Below are positions 7,572-12,766 of a stretch of DNA of 12,766 bases, in pieces; the first letter of the stretch is position 1, and each line of letters begins with the position of its first letter. Made by a program: the position numbers and the translations under genes. This DNA is from Bacillota bacterium. Lineage in GTDB: Bacteria; Bacillota_C; Negativicutes; Sporomusales; Sporomusaceae. The DNA is taken from assembly GCA_023441125.1 (NCBI GenBank), contig JAEZQV010000399.1, positions 1 through 12,766 on the forward strand, in the 5' to 3' direction. A model generated the notes under the pieces. That model was given only the letters and a program-made list of their open reading frames with translations, was not told where the DNA came from and did not search any database.

Positions 7572-9188
7572 ATGAAACAAGAAGATGGGCAAATCGTAAT
7601 TGATCTGATCCCCTTTGTCGCCAAAAGCATCGCCCAGAATCCGGCTGCCCGGCGCGAACTGGACTGTATTTACGCCAACAGCCGGATACCTATTGCAAGA
7701 GCGTTTTCGCCGAAAACGGCAGGTTATAACTGTTATTACCGGGAATGTGATGTTCTGACGGAAATCTACTGCCAAAAAGCCACTGATCTTGTTATGACGG
7801 CCCTGGATGGAAAAGAGTCCGGCAAGCCGGCGCTTACAGCCCTGAAGCTATTGCTGAAAAAATGCTGGCGACAGCTTTATTGTTACGTAGAGGCCAGCGG
7901 TCCGGCCGTCCCGTTAGCAGCGCTCTGGAAAAAAATGATGAAAAAAGGCAGAAAACCAACCGAGTGCGAATTGCGTAATCTGTCGAAGCTGCCGCCGGGG
8001 GTTTCTCCCAAGGATATCACTACCAGTAATGCTTTAGACGGAGATTTTCCGATGTTTTGGTTTCTGGTTAATTTGTGTGGTAAAACGATTACGGAACAAG
8101 ACGAGAATTTTTGTAAGTATGTCATGGTTTACCGGGACGAACAGGAACGGATGCACCGAAAATTGAACAAAAAGCCACCGGTCCTTTCGAAATTGCAAAA
8201 AGAACTGTCAACTGCGCTTTGGCAATATATCGAGCAACAACTGAAAGGAATTCCGGCCAGTTTAGACGAGTATTTCTGGACGCAGGAATATCAGCAAAAG
8301 TCTCCCGTATTACCCTTTAAGCAGGAAATCTTCGGCGACTTGCCAATTAGCGCCATCAAACATGTAATTATCAGCCGTCAGGAACTGAGAACGGCTATTG
8401 ACTGGCTGGCAGTTTCGCTGCCGGAGGAGGCGACTGTGACCGCCGAACTGAAGCAAGCCGCGCTGGAATATTTCAGGCAAGTGCTGTTCACCCGCGCCTG
8501 CGCTTACCAATATGAAAGATTGCGGAATTTTGCCTTAGAACAAAGCCGGTTGGCTAGCAAGGCCTTATCCCGGCCGCTTCAGGTAACCAGGCTGAAAGAA
8601 GAACTGGTGCAGGCGGGACAAAAAAAACGGGAGTTAGAAATGTTGCTGGCACAAGCACAGAAAGCCCCATCCTTAGAAGCGTTGCTGGCAGAAAAACAAA
8701 AAAAACTGAATGCACTGCAGCTTAAGCTGGAAAAAAGTGCAAGCGCGGCCCTGAGTGAGATAACCCGGCTGCAGCAAAAGCTGGATGCGGAACGGGAAGC
8801 CAATCAGGTGCTAATCAGGCTGTTGATGGCGAAAAAGCAGCAAAGTGAATACGCTATTGACCTTAGCCCGGACATATTGGAAAAAATAATGCTGCTTAGC
8901 GTCGTCATCCTCGGCGGGCGAATGGACTGGCAGCAAAGGTTAAAAGCGAAATATCCGAACTTTAGCCTGATTTCATCCGAAGATGTAAAATTTGATCTGT
9001 CGGTACTGGCGGCAGCCGATATCATTGTGATCAACTGGAAATACCTTGGCCATAGCTTGTTTTACCGGACGATAAACTATGCCGGCAAATATAATAAGCC
9101 GATTGTGTATCTTGACAACAGCAATGAGAAACATCTGTTGCAAGTGTTGTACCGGAAATGCATTTTACCCAAAGAAGCAAGGGGTTAG
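7572..9188 (+). CDS. Large coiled-coil protein with C-terminal DUF2325 domain
   Basis: ATG 7572 is preferred: it has a weak AAGAGAG site 8 bases upstream and leaves a 28-base gap after the CHAT gene. An in-frame ATG at 7494 would overlap the CHAT gene by 50 bases and has its GGAGG 18 bases away, which is too far. The 538-residue product is cytoplasmic. Residues 1-320 are mainly helical, with no family I recognise and several Cys and Trp residues. Residues about 322-421 are a long coiled coil. Residues about 442-532 match DUF2325: the ILGGRMDWQQ strand-turn, SSEDVKFDLSVL, ADIIVINWKYLGHSLFY and KPIVYLDN are the family's conserved blocks. The function of DUF2325 is not established; the alternating strands and glycine turn suggest a Rossmann-like fold, which is inference. 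Sitting directly behind the CHAT gene with poor translation signals of its own, it may be translationally coupled and act as partner or substrate. Confidence 0.88.
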   Translation: MKQEDGQIVIDLIPFVAKSIAQNPAARRELDCIYANSRIPIARAFSPKTAGYNCYYRECDVLTEIYCQKATDLVMTALDGKESGKPALTALKLLLKKCWRQLYCYVEASGPAVPLAALWKKMMKKGRKPTECELRNLSKLPPGVSPKDITTSNALDGDFPMFWFLVNLCGKTITEQDENFCKYVMVYRDEQERMHRKLNKKPPVLSKLQKELSTALWQYIEQQLKGIPASLDEYFWTQEYQQKSPVLPFKQEIFGDLPISAIKHVIISRQELRTAIDWLAVSLPEEATVTAELKQAALEYFRQVLFTRACAYQYERLRNFALEQSRLASKALSRPLQVTRLKEELVQAGQKKRELEMLLAQAQKAPSLEALLAEKQKKLNALQLKLEKSASAALSEITRLQQKLDAEREANQVLIRLLMAKKQQSEYAIDLSPDILEKIMLLSVVILGGRMDWQQRLKAKYPNFSLISSEDVKFDLSVLAAADIIVINWKYLGHSLFYRTINYAGKYNKPIVYLDNSNEKHLLQVLYRKCILPKEARG

Positions 9189-9210
9189 GGAAAAAACGAG
9201 GGGATGGTTC

Positions 9211-9232
9211 TCCTGCTTCCGATGAAGGAGGG
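9211..9232 (+). promoter_or_regulatory. Hairpin hiding the ribosome binding site of the C1A peptidase gene
   Basis: CTTC (9216-9219) pairs with GAAG (9224-9227) around the loop CGAT. After one G/G mismatch, TCCT (9211-9214) pairs with AGGG (9229-9232). The Shine-Dalgarno GGAGGG (9227-9232), 8 bases before the ATG at 9241, is therefore inside the stem. Such a structure could limit translation unless it is opened. Any CCTCC-like sequence near a Shine-Dalgarno can do this by chance. Confidence 0.4.
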
Positions 9233-9240
9233 ATTAGCAC

Positions 9241-10140
9241 ATGAAACTGCAGGTAGTCTTACCGGACAAGCGCACGGTAGGCACTGGCTGGCGGCCGCCG
9301 TTGCCGGACTTGCGCGATTATACCGAATGCCATCCCAACCTGCAGGCCGCCATTGAACGGCTGGGAATTGACGATACTGCGCCCCTGCCGGCTAAGGCCG
9401 ATCTGCGCCAGTGGTGCAGCGCACCGGTGCCGGCGCAGGGCCAGCTGGGGGCCTGTACCGCCCACGCGGCGGCGGCGATTATTGAATATTTTCAGAACCG
9501 GGCTTTTGGCAGGCATTTCACCGCTTCACGGCTGTTTATTTATAAGAATGCCCGCAATCTGGAAGGGATAATCGGGGACCAGGGAGCGTATATCCGGGAT
9601 ACCATGGGGGCCCTGGCCCTGTGTGGCGTGCCGCCGGAGAAATACTGGCCGTATACCGATACGGTTCCTGATTTTGACAAAGAGCCGACTTCCTTTGTCT
9701 ATGCGGTTGCCGACAACTATGAGGCGCTGCAGTATTTCTGCCACGATCCCGCCGGCACCAGTACGGCTCCGGCTGATGTCCTCTGCAGCGTGAAAAAGTA
9801 TCTGGCGGCCGGTGTGCCGGCCATGTTCGGCTTTTATGGCTTTGCTTCGTTTACCGCCACCGATGTCCCCGGCGGCATTCCCGGCCCCGGTCCCGATGAA
9901 CCGGCCAGTTGGGGCCACGCGGTGGCGGCCTTTGGCTATGACGATGCGATTACAATCAAGAATACCCAGTACAACCGGGAAACCACCGGCGCCCTCCTCA
10001 TCCGCAACTCGTGGGGCAGTGCCTGGGGCGACGCCGGCTACGGCTGGCTGCCGTATGAATATGTGCTGAATAAGTTGGCGACGGATTTCTGGTCGCTTTT
10101 AAACATGGAGTGGATTGGCACCGACCAATTCGGCATGTAA
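9241..10140 (+). CDS. Papain-family (C1A) cysteine peptidase, cytoplasmic
   Basis: The 299-residue product begins 8 bases after GGAGGG. Clan CA, family C1 hallmarks are all present in order: oxyanion Gln66 and nucleophile Cys72 in QGQLGACTAHA (spacing of six as in papain), His226 in SWGHAVAAFGYDD, and Asn256 in IRNSWGSAWGDAGYGW. An intact catalytic apparatus predicts an active endopeptidase. Upstream of the catalytic domain are only about 60 residues containing PDLRDYT, common in bacterial leaderless members; there is no classical inhibitory prodomain and no signal peptide. It should therefore stay in the cytoplasm or be exported by a non-Sec route. It is followed 54 bases later by a YbjN-like gene and then a small exported protein, probably one operon. 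Base composition is clearly more G+C-rich than in the CHAT and DUF2325 genes just before it. The peptidase assignment is very secure; substrate and control are unknown. Confidence 0.96.
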   Translation: MKLQVVLPDKRTVGTGWRPPLPDLRDYTECHPNLQAAIERLGIDDTAPLPAKADLRQWCSAPVPAQGQLGACTAHAAAAIIEYFQNRAFGRHFTASRLFIYKNARNLEGIIGDQGAYIRDTMGALALCGVPPEKYWPYTDTVPDFDKEPTSFVYAVADNYEALQYFCHDPAGTSTAPADVLCSVKKYLAAGVPAMFGFYGFASFTATDVPGGIPGPGPDEPASWGHAVAAFGYDDAITIKNTQYNRETTGALLIRNSWGSAWGDAGYGWLPYEYVLNKLATDFWSLLNMEWIGTDQFGM

Positions 10141-10194
10141 CCAGGCCGGTAATGGCCGACAGGAAAATTTAGACAGGATAGGGGAAAGACCCAT

Positions 10195-10650
10195 ATGCAA
10201 AACAGCAATATAAAAGCGGACAAGTTTCAGGAGTTTTTAACCGCCAATCAGATTACCTGCTTTGGTGTACAGGAAATGAACGACGCAGTGCACACCGTTA
10301 TCTTTCGCACCAATCTGGAGGTTGGCGGCCAGCAACTGCCGGTCATGTTTGTTACCGACGACACTTTGCATGCGCCGCTGCAGGTGCGGGTCGTAGCGGC
10401 GGCCGTTCAGGGTCCGAACACCTTACATGTTCTTAACTATGTCAATGAACTGAACCGGACCTATAAGAGTTTTAAATATTTTATCAGTGAAGACAATGCC
10501 CTGATTCTGGATGTTTGCCTGACGGCTGTGCCGGAGCAGTTTGAGCCGCAGCTGGTCAGCCTGGCCCTGGACGTCATCCTGCGGAACCTGGCGGAGGAGT
10601 ACCCGGTGATCATGCGCAAAATCTGGGCAGAGGAAGCCGTACAGAACTAG
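10195..10650 (+). CDS. YbjN-like domain protein
   Basis: GGGGAAAG about 7-14 bases upstream supports the ATG. The 151-residue protein is soluble, with no signal peptide. An N-terminal helix (residues 7-18) is followed by four or five strands, a helix with LNYVNELNRTYKSFKY (about 81-96), two strands (FISEDNALILDVCLTAV), and a long C-terminal helix ending EEYPVIMRKIWAEE. This order, with the Asn-Glu-Leu-Asn helix and the terminal YPxI helix, is typical of YbjN-type proteins, whose fold resembles type III secretion chaperones. YbjN is described as a regulator in enterobacteria; here a chaperone or inhibitor role toward the neighbouring C1A peptidase is a reasonable inference from position only. 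Its stop is 13 bases before the next start, so the two are surely co-transcribed. Confidence 0.7.
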   Translation: MQNSNIKADKFQEFLTANQITCFGVQEMNDAVHTVIFRTNLEVGGQQLPVMFVTDDTLHAPLQVRVVAAAVQGPNTLHVLNYVNELNRTYKSFKYFISEDNALILDVCLTAVPEQFEPQLVSLALDVILRNLAEEYPVIMRKIWAEEAVQN

Positions 10651-10663
10651 GGGGGGGAAGCCT

Positions 10664-11035
10664 GTGAAAAAAGTTGCCTATATCGTTGCAGTCCTATTTT
10701 GTCTGAGCACAGCCGGTCTGGCTTTGGCGGCGGAGGAACAGCCCCAAGCGCCGGCTCCTGCCGACACAGCGGCCACCAACCTGGCTGTGGGGTATCCGGC
10801 CGCCAGGGACAAGCTGCCGCCCGTGCCGGTGCCGCCGGCTTCGCTGCAGGACGCCAAAGCCACCGCCGCCTATATTGCCGCCGTGGACGCGTACTTAAAA
10901 GCGGCGCAAAGCTATATTGACGCAGCCACCAACGACGCCAACCGGGTTATTGCGGAACGCAACGCCGCCATCCAGGGCGCCAATCAGGTGGTCGCTGCGT
11001 ATAACGCCTTTTTTAAAATCGAACCGAAGAAATAA
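10664..11035 (+). CDS. Small exported protein, unknown function
   Basis: It starts with GTG, supported by a run of eight G at 10651-10658 immediately after the previous stop. The N-terminus (KK, then a hydrophobic stretch about residues 4-20, then LALAAEE) is a classical Sec signal peptide with a likely signal peptidase I site after ALA or ALAA near residue 22; there is no lipobox Cys. The mature part is about 100 residues: a Pro/Ala-rich stretch to about residue 60, then Ala-rich helices with repeated Tyr (YIAAVDAYLKAAQSYIDAA) that could form a helical hairpin or coiled coil. It contains no Cys in the mature part. I know no family for it. It ends the co-directional gene group and is followed by a strong hairpin. 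A periplasmic or envelope role fits, which contrasts with its cytoplasmic neighbours. Confidence 0.8.
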   Translation: MKKVAYIVAVLFCLSTAGLALAAEEQPQAPAPADTAATNLAVGYPAARDKLPPVPVPPASLQDAKATAAYIAAVDAYLKAAQSYIDAATNDANRVIAERNAAIQGANQVVAAYNAFFKIEPKK

Positions 11036-11036
11036 A

Positions 11037-11062
11037 ACAGGACGCCGCTGAAGGCGTCCTGT
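11037..11062. terminator. Terminator between convergent genes
   Basis: ACAGGACGCC (11037-11046) and GGCGTCCTGT (11053-11062) form a perfect 10-base-pair stem with the loop GCTGAA. It starts two bases after the stop of the small exported protein. On the minus strand the stem is followed by TTTTATTT (overlapping the end of the stem), so it is a good Rho-independent terminator for the nuclease gene. On the plus strand there is no T-run, but it may still protect or end that mRNA. A small second hairpin (CGGAC 11064-11068, GTCCG 11076-11080) lies beside it. Confidence 0.8.
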
Positions 11063-11082
11063 CCGGACAACACGAGTCCGCG

Positions 11083-11160
11083 CTAATCATAATGATGACG
11101 GCACTGCACGATTTGGCTGCTGTCTGCTTCCACTTTATAAATTAACCGGTGGCCGGCCCG
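11083..11160 (-). pseudogene. yoeB: YoeB-family toxin, C-terminal remnant
   Basis: Read on the minus strand from 11160, the bases encode 25 residues, including HRLIYKVEADSS and IVQCRHHYD, then TAG. This matches the last 24 or so residues of YoeB (about 84 residues in E. coli, ending EEHRLVYAV...CRYHY). YoeB is an mRNA-cleaving toxin normally paired with the antitoxin YefM. The remnant keeps the positions of the catalytic Arg (HRLxY) and the terminal His-Tyr, but everything before, including the catalytic Glu region, is missing. It begins in frame directly after the stop codon of the Rpn-type gene, and has no start codon of its own. No YefM-like sequence was seen in the window. It is a dead fragment, or at most a read-through tail. 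Confidence 0.75.
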
Positions 11161-12057
11161 CTATTTTTGTAAAAGATTCTTAACTTCATCCAGTGTATGG
11201 GCGGAAAAGATTTCGCCGGTAATCCGGTCCCAGGTGTCTGAACCGGCGACAGAATCCAGAAGCGGGATGAGTTCGACCGCCTGGGTGCCGAATTTTAATT
11301 CCAGATACAAAGCAACCGTTGCTTTGGTGCCTTCGGCTTTACCTTCGGCTTTGGCGCCATGGAGCAGCGTTTGTTCCTCCATGATAGCTTTCTCGCGCAG
11401 TTCGTAGCGCCGTCGTTCCTGGGCGCTTTTGGTGAATATTTGCTCGCAGGTGAGGGCTTTTCTGATCATTGGTTCACTCATGGCGATTGCCTCCATTTCT
11501 TCACCTTCAGCATTATTGAGGTATAAGAGCCATTTTTCCAGCCGGGTTTGAGGTGCAGCCGTGCGGCATAACATCTTTGGTAGTTCCAGAAAATGAATTT
11601 CCAGATCGTCGTTGAGGATTTGATGGGTGTCGTCTTCACGAATATGGAAGGTATGATGATAGCGCTCCTTGTCCGGCAAGCAGTTGAAATTGAGTACATT
11701 GATGGTGACAGTCTTCTTGAGCAGGGTGTGGTTTTGGCCGGATTGCAGCTGACCCTGATAGAGTTTGGCCCAGTAAAAGAGGGTGCGTTTTTCAATGTTG
11801 TACTGGTTAACGATTTGAATTTCGATGTTGATGAGCGTGCCGGCGGCGGTACGGCCCAGGATATCCAGGCGGGCGTATTTATCGCCGAGAAAGTCGGCGT
11901 CGATTTCCCGGTCGAGAAGTTCAAGGGTGGTGAGTTCCTGGCTGGGCTGGGAATTCAGTACGGCGTTTAAAAAATTCAGTAATATATCTTTGTTCTCTTC
12001 GGAACCAAATATACGTTTAAATACGTAGTCGTTCATCCGGTTGACGGAGCGCATCAT
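11161..12057 (-). CDS. Rpn family PD-(D/E)XK nuclease / putative transposase
   Basis: The 298-residue product starts at either of two adjacent ATG codons, 9 bases after GGAGGG. Residues 9-100 carry the family signature: NDYVFKRIFGSEENKDILLNFLNAVL, RLDILG with Asp65, INIEIQ with Glu79 and Gln81, NQYNIEKRTLFYWAKLY. Asp plus Glu-x-Gln is the usual active-site form of this branch of the PD-(D/E)XK nucleases. The Rpn proteins of E. coli are recombination-promoting DNA endonucleases, and the family is often annotated as putative transposase; real transposition is not established. The C-terminal part has an E-rich, low-complexity helix (KAEGKAEGTKA) typical of the family, followed by a short leucine-rich end. 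The length is normal and no frameshift is visible. It has its own promoter and terminator and runs against the neighbouring genes, suggesting a separately acquired unit. Positions are given in the text as protein numbering. Confidence 0.92.
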   Translation of the reverse strand: MMRSVNRMNDYVFKRIFGSEENKDILLNFLNAVLNSQPSQELTTLELLDREIDADFLGDKYARLDILGRTAAGTLINIEIQIVNQYNIEKRTLFYWAKLYQGQLQSGQNHTLLKKTVTINVLNFNCLPDKERYHHTFHIREDDTHQILNDDLEIHFLELPKMLCRTAAPQTRLEKWLLYLNNAEGEEMEAIAMSEPMIRKALTCEQIFTKSAQERRRYELREKAIMEEQTLLHGAKAEGKAEGTKATVALYLELKFGTQAVELIPLLDSVAGSDTWDRITGEIFSAHTLDEVKNLLQK

Positions 12058-12094
12058 AGCTCTTTACCCTCCTGCGGCCGAGGCTGTTATCTAT

Positions 12095-12123
12095 ACTATA
12101 ATCTATTGAAAAAAAAATGGCAA
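12095..12123 (-). promoter_or_regulatory. Sigma-A-type promoter of the Rpn nuclease gene
   Basis: On the minus strand TTGCCA (12118-12123) and TATAGT (12095-12100) are exactly 17 bases apart. The spacer contains a run of nine T, a feature that bends DNA and often strengthens promoters. The expected transcription start is near 12088, about 30 bases before the ATG, leaving room for the GGAGGG ribosome binding site. Confidence 0.75.
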
Positions 12124-12212
12124 GAACGATCAGGAAGCGGCAGGCGGCTAATACCGCAAGATAAATGCTGCCGGCCGGTGAGAATGGATTGAAGAGATTA
12201 AAAATAGCAGCG

Positions 12213-12243
12213 CCGGCGGCAGCGAATACGGTTTGGCCGCCGG
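12213..12243 (+). other. G+C-rich stem-loop in the leader of the last gene
   Basis: CCGGCGGC (12213-12220) and GCCGCCGG (12236-12243) form a perfect 8-base-pair stem with a 15-base loop, ending 3 bases before the AAGGAGGGG ribosome binding site. It could be a regulatory leader structure or chance in G+C-rich DNA. No convincing plus-strand promoter was found in 12124-12212. Confidence 0.35.
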
Positions 12244-12260
12244 GCGAAGGAGGGGACGGT

Positions 12261-12766
12261 ATGAGTCTTATTGACTGGTTTGCCAGTTTGTTTGTGAAAG
12301 AAGCCAAACATTATGTTTATGCGCCGGTGGCGTCCGACGTGGAGAAGCTTGTGTTCCAGGAGGGCCAGCATTATTTTCGCCTGCGCCTGGCGGAAATGTT
12401 CTTAAAAGACGACCGGAAGCTGTTCCGCAGGCTGGTGCCGGTGGTTTCCTCGGTCGTCAGCCTGCGCTTCGGCGACAATGCCGCCCAACAGCTGCCGAAT
12501 GTGGCCGGCCCGCTGGCGCTGAACCTGAATGAAAGCGCCCTCGGCAAAGGCGTGCAGCTCAATTATTCCCTGACGAACCTGGTGCCGTACCGCGGCGGCA
12601 CGGTGTCTGTCGACGCCGCCTTGCTGGCTTATGTCAGCAAAGACTATTTTCAGTCCTTCCTTTCGCTGGCCAACAGTGTTTCCGGCCTGCTGACCATCGG
12701 CCAGCTGTCGGCCGCTCTCAAGGTGGCCGACAGCGCGGTCGGCGCGCTGCAGGACCTCCTAGACAG
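12261..12766 (+). CDS. Unrecognised protein (3' partial)
   Basis: An ATG 6 bases after AAGGAGGGG opens a frame of 168 codons that runs to the end of the window without a stop. The N-terminus is not a signal peptide: an amphipathic helix with MSLIDWFASLF is followed by charged residues. A helix-rich part (about 28-65) includes HYFRLRLAEMFLKDD, then beta-like segments follow with VSLRFGD, GPLALNL, VQLNYSLTNLVPYRGG and VSVDAALLAY, then more amphipathic helix with SLANSVSGLLTIGQ. I do not recognise the family. The strong G+C codon bias matches the C1A peptidase group rather than the nuclease gene, and the direction is the same, so it may belong to that group, interrupted by the nuclease unit. That last point is inference. 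Confidence 0.8.
   Translation, partial: MSLIDWFASLFVKEAKHYVYAPVASDVEKLVFQEGQHYFRLRLAEMFLKDDRKLFRRLVPVVSSVVSLRFGDNAAQQLPNVAGPLALNLNESALGKGVQLNYSLTNLVPYRGGTVSVDAALLAYVSKDYFQSFLSLANSVSGLLTIGQLSAALKVADSAVGALQDLLD

Noticed and set aside
12150..12160. CTAATACCGCAAG-like string resembling a 16S rRNA segment
   Set aside because: The match is about a dozen bases only and the flanks are not rRNA-like.
12017..12307. Minus-strand frame upstream of the nuclease, considered as the missing N-terminal part of YoeB
   Set aside because: Its translation has no YoeB-like residues, so the toxin was not simply split by insertion of the nuclease gene; it also overlaps both the nuclease start and the 12261 gene.

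Overview
The window looks like chromosomal DNA of a diderm Firmicute (Negativicutes, for example the Sporomusa/Pelosinus group). This is an inference. It rests on strong AGGAGG-type ribosome binding sites and low-to-moderate G+C genes of Firmicutes style, combined with a true outer-membrane protein (autotransporter barrel plus TonB-dependent receptor) that only an organism with an outer membrane could use. No rRNA, tRNA, CRISPR array or complete insertion sequence is visible.

Region 1 (1-4089) is one continuous reading frame that joins two outer-membrane modules: a pertactin-like passenger end with an autotransporter barrel, then a Thr/Pro/Gln-rich linker, a TonB box, a plug and a complete TonB-dependent receptor barrel. 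The gene begins upstream of the window. Region 2 (4090-5727) has a 234-base gap with stem-loops, a ten-codon mini-ORF and a candidate promoter, then a leaderless protein that looks like a beta-propeller. A strong hairpin follows that gene.

Region 3 (5825-9188) holds three closely spaced cytoplasmic genes: an unrecognised 235-residue protein, a coiled-coil protein with a CHAT (caspase-like) protease domain that keeps its His/Cys dyad, and a large coiled-coil protein ending in a DUF2325 domain. Region 4 (9241-11035) continues in the same direction. It has a papain-family (C1A) cysteine peptidase with Gln, Cys, His and Asn all present and no signal peptide, a YbjN-like protein, and a small exported protein. 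Its base composition is visibly more G+C-rich than that of region 3. Regions 3 and 4 thus put two different cysteine proteases in one co-directional array of small and accessory proteins. This is the best candidate for an undescribed system, possibly regulatory proteolysis or a conflict system.

Region 5 (11036-12766) has a bidirectional-looking terminator, a 25-codon remnant of a YoeB toxin C-terminus on the minus strand, an Rpn/PD-(D/E)XK nuclease (putative transposase) gene on the minus strand with a clear sigma-A-type promoter, and, divergent from it, the first 168 codons of an unrecognised plus-strand gene that runs off the window.
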